A stretch of DNA of 35,451 bases from an uncultured Alphaproteobacteria bacterium (GTDB lineage: Bacteria > Pseudomonadota > Alphaproteobacteria > Rickettsiales > UBA1997): positions 1 to 35,451 of the forward strand of contig CASELL010000009.1 of NCBI GenBank assembly GCA_949288805.1. Reading direction: 5' to 3'. The translations under genes were made by a program, and so were the position numbers. Below, piece by piece: positions 22,776 to 31,488 of the stretch. Under the pieces are notes generated by a model that did no database searches, was not told the DNA's origin, and saw only the letters and a list, made by a program, of their open reading frames with translations. The first letter of the stretch is position 1. Each line of letters begins with the position of its first letter.

Positions 22776-23408
22776 ATGAAAGAGTTTTTTAAATATTTTA
22801 AAAATTTTAATAAAAAAGAAATTAATGAATACAATATTAGAATAGCTGATCCAATTACAAGATTTTGTGCTTTTATTGTAGATTCTTTTATAATTTACTC
22901 TATTTTAGCTTTATTTATATTTATTGTTATAAAAAAAGATATGATTCCAGAAGCTATAAAAAATGATGAAGCATCTTTTTCTATTGATGCTAATAATAAT
23001 ATAAGCGACATGAAAAATGTTAGTATTGGTATTGAAAATGGAGAGAAAGTTTTAAATATCAAATCAAAAAACGAAAGAATAGAAGATTTTAACAAAATTG
23101 TTAGTGAAAAGATTTATAATAATACTTTTTGTAGGTATTTTATTTTATTGTTTCCTATTTTATATAATATTTTATATTTATTAACAAAAAAAAGAGCTAC
23201 GATAGGACAACAATTATTTGGTTTGATGGTTATTACAAAAACTGGAAATAATTTAACTTTTAATGATATAATAAACAGAGTTTTTTTGTTTACTTTATGT
23301 AAAATTATTTTTATAGCTCCATTTACAATAATTATTCCAGTTTTTGTTACACAAAACAAAACAACTTTATATGATTATTTTACAAACACTTATGTTATAA
23401 AATTATGA
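22776..23408 (+). CDS. RDD-family membrane protein
   Basis: A protein of about 210 residues from the ATG at 22776. An upstream ATG at 22725 in the same frame lies inside prfA and is less likely. The family mark is the segment IRIADPITRFCAFIVDSFIIYSI, where Arg and Asp start the first helix. It matches RDD (Arg-Asp-Asp) proteins such as YckC-like transporters. A second helix pair follows a soluble loop of about 80 residues, ending in YDYFTNTYVIKL. The line RATIGQQLFGLMVI is also a conserved RDD element. Function is unknown for most members; some move cations or small molecules. The 3' end overlaps the next gene by 4 bases (ATGA). Confidence 0.85.
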   Translation: MKEFFKYFKNFNKKEINEYNIRIADPITRFCAFIVDSFIIYSILALFIFIVIKKDMIPEAIKNDEASFSIDANNNISDMKNVSIGIENGEKVLNIKSKNERIEDFNKIVSEKIYNNTFCRYFILLFPILYNILYLLTKKRATIGQQLFGLMVITKTGNNLTFNDIINRVFLFTLCKIIFIAPFTIIIPVFVTQNKTTLYDYFTNTYVIKL

Positions 23409-24370
23409 GAAAGACAATTTTAACAACATCAGCTAATCCTTTTCATTATGGACATCTAAGTCTATATAAAGAGGCTGTTAGGATTTTTGGTAAAAATAAT
23501 GTTAAAGTTGCTATAGGAAAAAATGCCAATAAAGATATTGATTTTAATAAAATACAATATCATTTAACTCCATATAATATAAATTATGACATAGCACAAG
23601 GCCTTACTTTAGCAGATTATTGTAAGAATAATTCTATATCTTATATTATAAGAGGAATAAGAAACGCTGTTGATGCTGAATATGAATTGAAGCTTGATTT
23701 TTTAAATAAAGAAATAAATAAACAAATACAAACAATTTTTTTCCCGACAAAACACCTATTTAGTAATATTTCTAGTAGTTCTATAAATGAGCTTTTAAAA
23801 TATAATAAAATAGATATTGTAAAAAGATATATGAACGAAGATGCTATGTATAGATACATAAATAAAGAACCAAAATATATTGTATATTTTGGTAGATCTT
23901 GTGTTGGAAAAACATATTATTTAAACAATATTCTAAAAGTTGAGAGTATAGATATTGATAAAATTTTTTGGGATATCTTTTCTTTTTGTTATGGTGAAGA
24001 ATTAAGAAACAGAATAAAACAAGAAAGTTTTGATTGTATGAAAAAAAATATTAGTATGGAAAAGTTAATAAAAGAATATTCAACTGAAAAATATTGGAAT
24101 GCTTTTTTTAAATATATTAATAATAATTTTACAAAAACTAATATTAACAATTTAAAATTGGATTTAAGAAATGATGTTTATGTATTAGATTTTGCTTCTA
24201 TTGGTGTTTATTGGAAGACTATACCTTCTTATATTAAAGGGCAATTATATTTGATTAAATGTGAAAATAACAACAGATATATAGAAAATAAAGATTTTGA
24301 AAAAAAAATAGAATACTTAGATTCTCAATATAGAGATCCAGATTATTATGATGAGGTTATTAAATTATGA
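23405..24370 (+). CDS. CoaD-like adenylyltransferase fused to a P-loop kinase-like domain
   Basis: A 321-residue fusion. Residues 1-150 match phosphopantetheine adenylyltransferase: NPFHYGH at 11-17 (nucleotide HxGH), RGIRNAVDAEYELKL at 83-97 and FSNISSSSINELLKY at 119-133. CoaD makes dephospho-CoA from phosphopantetheine and ATP. From residue 157 a second domain has a P-loop GRSCVGKT at 163-170 followed by SIDIDKIFWD, similar in layout to dephospho-CoA kinase (CoaE), the next step of the pathway. Animals fuse these two activities in CoA synthase. The kinase part is short (about 160 residues against about 200 in CoaE) and divergent, so its activity is a guess. It overlaps the RDD and yraN genes by 4 bases on either side. 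Confidence 0.75.
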   Translation: MRKTILTTSANPFHYGHLSLYKEAVRIFGKNNVKVAIGKNANKDIDFNKIQYHLTPYNINYDIAQGLTLADYCKNNSISYIIRGIRNAVDAEYELKLDFLNKEINKQIQTIFFPTKHLFSNISSSSINELLKYNKIDIVKRYMNEDAMYRYINKEPKYIVYFGRSCVGKTYYLNNILKVESIDIDKIFWDIFSFCYGEELRNRIKQESFDCMKKNISMEKLIKEYSTEKYWNAFFKYINNNFTKTNINNLKLDLRNDVYVLDFASIGVYWKTIPSYIKGQLYLIKCENNNRYIENKDFEKKIEYLDSQYRDPDYYDEVIKL

Positions 24371-24717
24371 ACAGTTATAATTATGGAGTTTTTGCTGAAT
24401 GTTTTTTGGTAATATATTTATTTTTTTGTGGTTATAAAGTTTTAAAAAGGAGATACAAAACACCATGTGGAGAAATTGATATATTGGCAACAAAAAACAG
24501 AGATTTAATTGCTTTTGAGGTGAAGGCTAGAAAAAATAAAGATTCATTGACTACAGAAATTGTTTCAAAAAAACAATTAAGAAGAATTTTTAATTCATTA
24601 AAAATATTTATAAGCAACAACAATAAATATCTTGATTATAATATTTACTATAATATTGTTTTATTTAATAGTTTGTTTAGTTTTAAAATTATAAGTGGAG
24701 ATGGTTATGAGGAATAA
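24367..24717 (+). CDS. yraN: YraN / UPF0102 nuclease-like protein
   Basis: A 116-residue UPF0102 member. It has AECF at 10-13, GYKVLKRRYKTPCGEIDIL at 22-40 and FEVKARKNKD at 50-59. This gives the E-x-D-E-x-K pattern of a Holliday-junction-resolvase or restriction-endonuclease fold (Glu36, Asp38, Glu51, Lys53). Its biological job is not settled. It overlaps the CoaD fusion by 4 bases and murG by up to 23 bases, depending on the murG start. Length and spacing are normal for the family. Confidence 0.85.
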   Translation: MNSYNYGVFAECFLVIYLFFCGYKVLKRRYKTPCGEIDILATKNRDLIAFEVKARKNKDSLTTEIVSKKQLRRIFNSLKIFISNNNKYLDYNIYYNIVLFNSLFSFKIISGDGYEE

Positions 24718-25798
24718 TATAATTATAGCTACAGGTGGAACTGGTGGTCATATAATTCCGGCTGTTGCTTTGGCTGATTATTTTATTAAAAATAAGTATA
24801 ATGTTATAATAACTGGTGACAGTAACACAAAGAAATATATAAATAATGATAAAATTACATTTTACGAATTAGAGAGTGGTAGTAGTGTAAAGAAAATAAA
24901 ATCACTCTTTAGAATATTTATTGGGTTTTTACACTCTTTTAAAATTATAAAGAAGACAAAACCAGATGCTATTATTGGTTTTGGTTGTTATAGAACTTTC
25001 CCGATTTTGCTTGCTTCAAAATTTAAGAAAGTCCCAATATTTTTACATGAAGGTAATTCTGTTATTGGAAAGGTCAACAGATTATTTTTAAAGGATTGTA
25101 TTAATATATTTACTTCTTTTCAAGAAATATACGGTATGGATGTAAAACAGTCTGAAAAAATAATATTTAGTGGTTCTGTGATTAGAGAAGGTGTAAAAAA
25201 ATACTATAATACATCTTATAAAATAAAAAAAAACAACAAGATAAATATATTAATTACTGGTGGAAGTGGTGGTGCTAGTTTTTTTAGCACAGAATTTATT
25301 AAAGTTTTTTCTTTTTTAGAAAAAGATATAAAAAGCAGACTTTTTATATTTCATCAAGTAAAAACAGAAGAGGAGTTAAATTTAGTAAAATCTTTTTATA
25401 ATAAAGAAAATATTAAAAGTGAAGTAAGTTTATTTTTTGACAATTTACCACAAAAAATATATAATAGTGATTTGGTTGTGTGTAGGTGTGGTATTGGAAC
25501 AACAAGTGAGTTAAGTGTTATTGGTAGGGCTTCAATAATGGTTCCATCACCAAATGTAACAAACAACCATCAATTTTATAATGGAAAGTTTTTTCAAAGA
25601 AGTGGAGCGTGTTATCTATTGGAGGAAAATCAATTTTCTCCAAAAGATTTTGTTAATGTTTTACTTGATATTTTAAATAACAGGTTGGTTGAATTATCTA
25701 ATAATATAAAAGCTATGGCAGTTATAGATGCTGATAAAGTAATATATACTGTTGTTAATGATTTTGTTAATAATAATAAAAAAATGAAGCAATTATGA
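24707..25798 (+). CDS. murG: UDP-GlcNAc:lipid I N-acetylglucosaminyltransferase MurG
   Basis: A MurG of about 363 residues from the ATG at 24707, chosen because GGAG at 24697-24700 gives a good spacing. GTG 24695 and ATG 24701 are in the same frame. The glycine loop ATGGTGGHIIPA near the start, the second loop ITGGSGGASFF and the donor-binding RCGIGTTSEL are all present. MurG adds GlcNAc to lipid I on the inner face of the membrane to make lipid II. Its substrate comes from MraY, encoded later in the same run at 28337. It overlaps yraN and shares an ATGA junction with the ppiC gene. Confidence 0.95.
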   Translation: MRNNIIIATGGTGGHIIPAVALADYFIKNKYNVIITGDSNTKKYINNDKITFYELESGSSVKKIKSLFRIFIGFLHSFKIIKKTKPDAIIGFGCYRTFPILLASKFKKVPIFLHEGNSVIGKVNRLFLKDCINIFTSFQEIYGMDVKQSEKIIFSGSVIREGVKKYYNTSYKIKKNNKINILITGGSGGASFFSTEFIKVFSFLEKDIKSRLFIFHQVKTEEELNLVKSFYNKENIKSEVSLFFDNLPQKIYNSDLVVCRCGIGTTSELSVIGRASIMVPSPNVTNNHQFYNGKFFQRSGACYLLEENQFSPKDFVNVLLDILNNRLVELSNNIKAMAVIDADKVIYTVVNDFVNNNKKMKQL

Positions 25799-26865
25799 GA
25801 AAAGACGAGAAGAAAATTTTAAAAATATCTGTAACAAGTTTTTTAATACTAGAATTTGTAGTTATTTGTTTTTTTGTTTTTTTACATTATAAAAAATATC
25901 ACTATACAGATAAGGGAAAAGTTATAGCTGAAATATATAACGAAAAAATATATTCAAAAGAAATTGAAAGTAGATTAGATTTTTTATCTAATGCTTTTAA
26001 TAATAAAAGTTTACTTCCTGAGGACTTAGATAAAGAAATGCTAAAAGCTATATTATTAGAACAATATATAAATAAAAAAATCATAGAATTATCAAAAAAA
26101 AATAAGACTTATGTTAATGATGATTTTAATTTTAAAGCAAGGGAATACTATAACAATTTAGTAAGAGAACAATATTTAAAAGATAATGTTTTTAATTTAT
26201 TGGAAGACGAGAATATATTAAAAGAAAAGTATGATAAATTGATAGAATTAGCAAAAGGAAAAGAGGAAAGAAAAATTAGTCATATTTTGGTTGAAACAGA
26301 AGACGAAGCCAATAGAATAAGAAATACAATTTTAAGAAGAAATAATTTTGAATATATGGCCAAAAATAGATCACTAGATACAGCTACCGCTATAAATGGT
26401 GGTTCTCTTGGTTACGTTGTAAAAGAGGAATTGGTATATCCAGAATTTTCTAATGTAGCTTTTTTATTAAAACTTGGAGAATTATCAAAACCAATACAAA
26501 CAAAAGAAGGGTGGCATATAATAAAAGTTGAAGACATAAGGGATATAAAAGTAAAGACATTTGAAGAATCAAAAGAAGATATATATGAAAGTTTAAGACA
26601 AGAGAAGTTTGATGAATTTGTTGATTCTATTATAGATGTAGATAATATTGATAATAATATGAAAATATTTATTAAAACTAACGATAAAAATTATAACAAA
26701 GAGAAAACAATAGTTACAAAAGAAGAAGAAGAACAGAATGGTAAAAATAATAAAAAATCAGAAGAAAATATTGTTTTAGAGGAAAAAGATAGTATAGATG
26801 ATTATTTGGATAATAAAAATATTTTAGATATTATTATAGAAGACGATATTGTAGATTATGAATAA
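25795..26865 (+). CDS. Membrane-anchored parvulin-type peptidyl-prolyl isomerase
   Basis: A 356-residue protein. One membrane helix at about 11-31 anchors it to the inner membrane, facing the periplasm. An N-terminal helical SurA/PpiD-like part (about 42-150) precedes one parvulin domain at about 160-250. This domain shows KISHILVETEDEA, NGGSLGYVVKEELVYPEF and KEGWHIIKVED. The last 60 residues are acidic and probably disordered. Such proteins fold outer-membrane proteins, and LptD in this genome would be a likely client. The anchor and single parvulin domain resemble a trimmed PpiD more than SurA, which has a cleaved signal and two parvulin domains. It overlaps murG by 4 bases and rlmB by 8. 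Confidence 0.9.
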   Translation: MRKDEKKILKISVTSFLILEFVVICFFVFLHYKKYHYTDKGKVIAEIYNEKIYSKEIESRLDFLSNAFNNKSLLPEDLDKEMLKAILLEQYINKKIIELSKKNKTYVNDDFNFKAREYYNNLVREQYLKDNVFNLLEDENILKEKYDKLIELAKGKEERKISHILVETEDEANRIRNTILRRNNFEYMAKNRSLDTATAINGGSLGYVVKEELVYPEFSNVAFLLKLGELSKPIQTKEGWHIIKVEDIRDIKVKTFEESKEDIYESLRQEKFDEFVDSIIDVDNIDNNMKIFIKTNDKNYNKEKTIVTKEEEEQNGKNNKKSEENIVLEEKDSIDDYLDNKNILDIIIEDDIVDYE

Positions 26866-27580
26866 AGAAACTATTATATATGGAAAACATCCTGTTTTAT
26901 TATCTTTAAAAAATAGAAATATTTTTAAGATATATACATCTAATATTGGAGAATTAGAAAAATACATTAAAGACAATAACATTAATATAAATAAAAAAAT
27001 TATAGAATATAAAAGTAGTAAAGAATTAAATGGACTTTATAAAAATATAAATCATCAAGGATATATTGCTATTGCAAAGATAGAAAAGTCTATAGATATA
27101 AATGATTTTTTAAAAGCCATTAAAGAAGAAAAAGAATTACCAAGATTGTTAATATTAGATCAATTAACAGATCCGCATAATATTGGAGCTATAATTAGAA
27201 CCGCTGTTGCTTTTAACATTAAATATATTATTCTTACAAAATACAACTCTTTAAATGATTTATCGGTAATATCAAAAACATCTGCTGGTATGGTAAATAT
27301 GGTTAATATTATAGAAGTTATTAATTTAAATAATTCTATTGATATTTTAAAAAAAGCTGGTTATTTTATTATTGGTATGGCTGGAGAAGCGACAAAAGAT
27401 ATAAAGACTATAACAGATAATAAAAGTATATGTCTTGTTATAGGAAATGAGGGTAATGGTATAAGACAATTAGTAAAAAAAAATTGCGATTTGTTATGTA
27501 AAATTACTACAAATAGTAATGTTGAAAGTTTAAACGCCTCTGTTGCTGCCGCTATTTCTATATATACTTTATGGGGGTAA
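26858..27580 (+). CDS. rlmB: SpoU/TrmH-family 23S rRNA 2'-O-methyltransferase, RlmB-like
   Basis: A 240-residue SpoU-class methyltransferase. The N-terminal substrate-binding domain begins IIYGKHPVLLSL. The knotted SAM-binding domain carries DQLTDPHNIGAIIRTA (motif 1, with the conserved Asn and Arg), VIGNEGNGI (motif 2) and SLNASVAAAISIY (motif 3). RlmB methylates G2251 in E. coli 23S rRNA. A close relative could modify tRNA, but the N-terminal domain fits RlmB. It overlaps the ppiC gene by 8 bases and is 3 bases from pilD. Confidence 0.9.
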   Translation: MNKETIIYGKHPVLLSLKNRNIFKIYTSNIGELEKYIKDNNININKKIIEYKSSKELNGLYKNINHQGYIAIAKIEKSIDINDFLKAIKEEKELPRLLILDQLTDPHNIGAIIRTAVAFNIKYIILTKYNSLNDLSVISKTSAGMVNMVNIIEVINLNNSIDILKKAGYFIIGMAGEATKDIKTITDNKSICLVIGNEGNGIRQLVKKNCDLLCKITTNSNVESLNASVAAAISIYTLWG

Positions 27581-27583
27581 TTT

Positions 27584-28330
27584 ATGATAAGTTTTATTTT
27601 GTTTTTATTTTTCTTATGTTTTGGTGCTTGTATTGGTAGTTTTTTAACTATGTTATCGTATAGATTACCTCATGGAGAAGATATAGTTATTAGAAATTCT
27701 TATTGTCCAAAATGTGGTTCAAAATTGTTAAAAAGATCGTTAATACCTTTAGTATCATATATTATTCAAAAAGGAAAGTGCTTAAATTGTGGTGAAAAAA
27801 TTAGTATAAGATATTTTTTAATTGAAGCAATTAATACAATTGTTTATTGTTGTTTATTTTTTATTTTTGGTTTTTCTTTTTATACTTTCTTTTTATGTTT
27901 GTTTTTTAGTTTATTATTCACAATAGTTATTGTTGATTTAGAGAACATGATAGTACCAATATCATTACAATTTTCTTTATTATTTTTTATTATTATTCAC
28001 ATCTTAATAAATTCAAAAATAGATCCGTTATTTTCAATTGTTAGTGCTTTTATATATTTTTTTATTGGTGAATTAGCAAGAATAATTGTTACACATATAA
28101 AAAAGATAGATGAGGTTCTTGGTGGTGGTGATTCTAAGTTATTTGCATTGTGTGGTTTAATGTTGGGTTTATATAATATAACATATTTTTTATTATTAGT
28201 TGGTGTTTTTGGTTTTATTTCTGGTTTATTATGGAAATATATTAAGAAAGAAGATATTTTTCCTTTTGCGCCAGCTATAGTTTTATCTTTATTTATTTTA
28301 GTTTTAAAATACTATTTTTTAATGGTTTAG
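27584..28330 (+). CDS. pilD: Type IV prepilin peptidase
   Basis: A 248-residue membrane aspartyl protease (family A24). The cytoplasmic zinc loop has two CxxC pairs (Cys41/44 and Cys66/69). Catalytic Asp118 in IVDLENMIVP and Asp183 in GGGDSKLFALCG are both present. It cuts prepilin leaders just before a conserved Phe and methylates the new N-terminus in its longer forms; the N-terminal domain here suggests both activities. No pilus assembly gene lies nearby, but a prepilin substrate must exist elsewhere. The partial gene at 35403 may be one. It is in the murG-mraY run, with gaps of 3 and 6 bases. Confidence 0.93.
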   Translation: MISFILFLFFLCFGACIGSFLTMLSYRLPHGEDIVIRNSYCPKCGSKLLKRSLIPLVSYIIQKGKCLNCGEKISIRYFLIEAINTIVYCCLFFIFGFSFYTFFLCLFFSLLFTIVIVDLENMIVPISLQFSLLFFIIIHILINSKIDPLFSIVSAFIYFFIGELARIIVTHIKKIDEVLGGGDSKLFALCGLMLGLYNITYFLLLVGVFGFISGLLWKYIKKEDIFPFAPAIVLSLFILVLKYYFLMV

Positions 28331-28336
28331 TTTTGT

Positions 28337-29371
28337 ATGTTTTATAATTTATTTGCTAATTCGATTATTTTTGTTTATTTTTTTAGTTTCTTTTTAACTT
28401 TTTTAGGGTTGAAATATTTAATAAGGTACTTGAGAATTCACAGGGATTTTCAGCCGATAAGAAAAAGTGGACCACAAAATCATCTTACCGAGAAAAAAAG
28501 GGTTCCAACTATGGGTGGAATTATTTTGTCTTTTGTCTTATTTTTAAATATATTTTTATTTTGCGATTTAACTTCTCCTCATATAATAATTCTATTAATA
28601 TTAATAATATCTTTCAGTTTTATTGGTTTTCTAGATGATTTTGTAAAAGTTTTTTATAAAAATACTGATGGTTTTAAGGGTTCTAAAAAATTAATATTAC
28701 AATTAGCTATTTCTGGCTTATGTATGTTATATCTTATTTACTGTGATCCAATATATTTAAATTTTGGAATAAATATTCCAGTAATAAATTTTGATTTAAG
28801 ATTTAGTTGTTTTATAGTTGCTATATATATGATACTAATAACCGGTTCTTCTAATGCCACTAATATTACAGATGGTTTGGATGGTTTATTATCTTTACCT
28901 GTATTTTTTATATCTATAACAATGCAAATTATATGTATTTTATTTTTAAAAGGTTATACTTTTTCTAATATTTTAATTAATCCAGAATTAATTTATAATA
29001 TACTTATTGTTTTAACTTCAATATCAGCTATTTTTCTTTGTTTTTTAATTTTTAATAGACATCCAGCTAAAATATTTATGGGTGATGTTGGAAGTTTGAT
29101 GATAGGAGCAGTTTTGTGTTATATATCTATTTTATTAAAAATTGAATTTTTATATGGTATTATGGCTTTATTATTTGTTATAGAAATATTATCAACTGTT
29201 TTACAAGTAGGTTATTATAAAATTACAAAAGGAAAAAGATTATTTAAAATGGCTCCGTTTCATCATCATCTTGAACAGTCTGGTTTAACTGAAACAAGTG
29301 TTGTTAGAATATTATGGTTTTTTTCATTTTTATGTTGTATTTTATCAATAATTTTATTTATATTAACTTGA
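28337..29371 (+). CDS. mraY: Phospho-N-acetylmuramoyl-pentapeptide transferase MraY
   Basis: A 344-residue MraY with about ten hydrophobic helices. Conserved loops are TMGGIILSF, the DD pair in IGFLDDFVKVF, NATNITDGLDGL, MGDVGSLMIGA and APFHHHLEQSGLTE. It transfers phospho-MurNAc-pentapeptide from UDP to undecaprenyl phosphate and makes lipid I at the inner membrane. In most bacteria it sits in the dcw cluster beside murF and murD. Here it follows pilD and is the last gene of the run, with neither murD nor ftsW after it. MurG, which uses its product, is encoded about 3.6 kb upstream. Confidence 0.96.
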   Translation: MFYNLFANSIIFVYFFSFFLTFLGLKYLIRYLRIHRDFQPIRKSGPQNHLTEKKRVPTMGGIILSFVLFLNIFLFCDLTSPHIIILLILIISFSFIGFLDDFVKVFYKNTDGFKGSKKLILQLAISGLCMLYLIYCDPIYLNFGINIPVINFDLRFSCFIVAIYMILITGSSNATNITDGLDGLLSLPVFFISITMQIICILFLKGYTFSNILINPELIYNILIVLTSISAIFLCFLIFNRHPAKIFMGDVGSLMIGAVLCYISILLKIEFLYGIMALLFVIEILSTVLQVGYYKITKGKRLFKMAPFHHHLEQSGLTETSVVRILWFFSFLCCILSIILFILT

Positions 29372-29422
29372 TATTTAATTAATATTTTTTATTATATATT
29401 TTAGTATTTTTTGGAGATTAAA

Positions 29423-30283
29423 ATGATTAAGTATGAAGCAACATCTTTTATTGGTAATGATTATTATAATAATAAGTATGGTAATATAATTGGAAATCCT
29501 GCTACAATTTTTATTCTTGAAGCACATGAAGATTTTGACAAAAAATTAATGTCTTCTATCGCAATAAAAGAAGAATCTCCAATGTGTTGTTTTATAAAAA
29601 ATATAAAAGACAGTGATTATAATATATTTTTTTATAATTTAGATGGTTCGCAAGCTTATATGTGTGGGCATGGTTTGTTAGCTACTTCATATATTTTAAA
29701 TAAACATTTCAAATTAAATGATATTAATTTTTATTATGATACAAGCAAATTCAAACAAAAAATAGATAATAATTTAATAAAAGTTAGTGTTGATGATAAA
29801 GCAATGATTGAAATGAACATGTTTCATTATAAATTAATTACAAGTTATGATAAAAATATTAATCTATTAATGGAATATCTTGGTATTACAAAAGAAGATA
29901 TAAAGGATATAGTTTGTGGTGAGGAATATTATGATTTAACTTTTATATTAAAAGATGTGGAATTGTTAAGAAAATTAAAACCAAATTTTGAAGAATTAGC
30001 TATTATATTAAATGAAGAACATATGAATATTAGAAATCTTTGTGTTAGTGCTGAAAGTAAGGATGTTGATTTTGAAACTAGAGTTTTTTGTCCGCATGAT
30101 AACTTGAACGAGGATATAGCTTGTGGTAGTTCTAATTTAACAATATCTAGATATTGGCATGATATTACAAAAAAAAGTGAGTTTACTATACTATTTCCAT
30201 ATCATATTTACGATGGAAAAGTTGGTGGAGTTCAATTTATTAGAATAGATAATAATATTTTTATAGGCGGTTATTGTAAATGA
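29423..30283 (+). CDS. PhzF-family isomerase
   Basis: A 286-residue PhzF-type protein from the ATG at 29423, which has GGAG at 29413-29416. An in-frame TTG at 29411 is a weaker start. The family body is a pair of similar halves. YMCGHGLLATSYIL near 85-98 matches the CGHATLA segment, and NEDIACGSSNLTISRYW near 230-246 matches the EDPVTGSAH loop. The catalytic Glu may be one of the two in IKEESPMCC near 48-56. Family members isomerise or epimerise small amino-acid-like molecules. The substrate here is unknown. The 3' end overlaps the PLP-like gene by 4 bases, so the two probably act on one pathway. Confidence 0.8.
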   Translation: MIKYEATSFIGNDYYNNKYGNIIGNPATIFILEAHEDFDKKLMSSIAIKEESPMCCFIKNIKDSDYNIFFYNLDGSQAYMCGHGLLATSYILNKHFKLNDINFYYDTSKFKQKIDNNLIKVSVDDKAMIEMNMFHYKLITSYDKNINLLMEYLGITKEDIKDIVCGEEYYDLTFILKDVELLRKLKPNFEELAIILNEEHMNIRNLCVSAESKDVDFETRVFCPHDNLNEDIACGSSNLTISRYWHDITKKSEFTILFPYHIYDGKVGGVQFIRIDNNIFIGGYCK

Positions 30284-31434
30284 GAGAAAAGATTTTTTTA
30301 AATAATATTTTACATAAAAAAATAAATTTTAATGGATCTATATCTAAAATTAAAAAAGATACAACTATTGGTGTTGTTAATAAATATATAGATTTTTCTG
30401 AAAGTTATAATGGTAAAGTTTGCGAGATAGATTTTGACAACACAAAGACAATAACTTATTCTTATCAAAGACATGATTTACAAGTTAATTGTGATAATTG
30501 GTTGAAATTTTTATATAATATAGATGATAAAAATTCAAATGGCATGTTTTTTTCTTGTTGTATGGCCAGTATATCAACTTTGTTGATGATATTAAGTAAA
30601 GAAAACTACAAAAAAGCCATTTTTTCAACATTGCCATATTTTGAATCTTTTGATTTTTGTGAGGAATTAATAAAAACAGTTAAAGAATATAAATATATAA
30701 AGAAAAATGAAAAAGCAGATTTTTTGTGGTTATGTAGCGCTTCTCCAAAGTTGTTTTCTGTTGATTATACAATAGTTAATACTGATTGTATAATATTGGA
30801 TACATCTTGTTTGTCGCCAACAGATGAATATATAAAGGCTTTGTATAAATATTGTAAATTAAATAATAAAACATTAATATTAATTAGAAGTCATATGAAA
30901 CTTGATTGTTTTGGGTTAGAGATTAACAGATTAGGATCTTTGATTATTTTTAATGATAAAAAAAATATAATTGATAAAGCAAAAAAAATACAAATAGCAT
31001 TAGGTAATAGTACAATTTTAAATAATATATATCCGTGGCTTGGAGACGAAGAGTTTTTTGGTATAACACAAAACAATGTTTTAAAAGTTCAAAAAATGAT
31101 GGCTAGTGTAAAAAAGTATTTAATTAAAAATCTGGATTCAAATAAATATGAAGTTTGTTCTTTTGACCATAATTTATATTTAACAATTAAATTAAAAAAT
31201 AAAGTTGACAACCTTGATGAATTAAATAAAAATGTTAGTTCTTATTGCCAACAATATAATTTGCCAGTTGTTACAGCATCTAGTTTTTTTCTTGAAAAAA
31301 TAGGTATTGATAATTTTGTTAGAAGATTAGATAATAATAGTCAATTTTTAAGAATATCTTTGTCTATATGGATATCGAAAAAGGCTACTATTGAATCTGT
31401 TAAAAAAATAACGGAATTCTTGAATAATATATAA
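30280..31434 (+). CDS. Uncharacterised protein, PLP fold-type-I (aminotransferase) like
   Basis: A 384-residue protein without a firm family match. Three segments suggest a PLP-dependent aminotransferase fold. FFSCCMASISTLLMIL (90-105) resembles the phosphate-binding loop helix. IILDTSCLSPTDEY (171-184) could hold the ring-binding Asp174. RSHMKLDCFGLEINRLG (203-219) resembles the SxSKxxGxxGxRxG Schiff-base segment, with Lys207 as the candidate PLP lysine. The end has FLRISLSIW, like the substrate-carboxylate Arg strand. It is rich in Cys for this genome. It overlaps the PhzF-like gene and is the last gene of that pair. If the PLP reading is wrong, no alternative can be offered. Confidence 0.55.
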   Translation: MREKIFLNNILHKKINFNGSISKIKKDTTIGVVNKYIDFSESYNGKVCEIDFDNTKTITYSYQRHDLQVNCDNWLKFLYNIDDKNSNGMFFSCCMASISTLLMILSKENYKKAIFSTLPYFESFDFCEELIKTVKEYKYIKKNEKADFLWLCSASPKLFSVDYTIVNTDCIILDTSCLSPTDEYIKALYKYCKLNNKTLILIRSHMKLDCFGLEINRLGSLIIFNDKKNIIDKAKKIQIALGNSTILNNIYPWLGDEEFFGITQNNVLKVQKMMASVKKYLIKNLDSNKYEVCSFDHNLYLTIKLKNKVDNLDELNKNVSSYCQQYNLPVVTASSFFLEKIGIDNFVRRLDNNSQFLRISLSIWISKKATIESVKKITEFLNNI

Positions 31435-31488
31435 ATGTATATTGAAAATTAATTAAATAATATTATTTTAAAAGAAAAAAATATTTTT

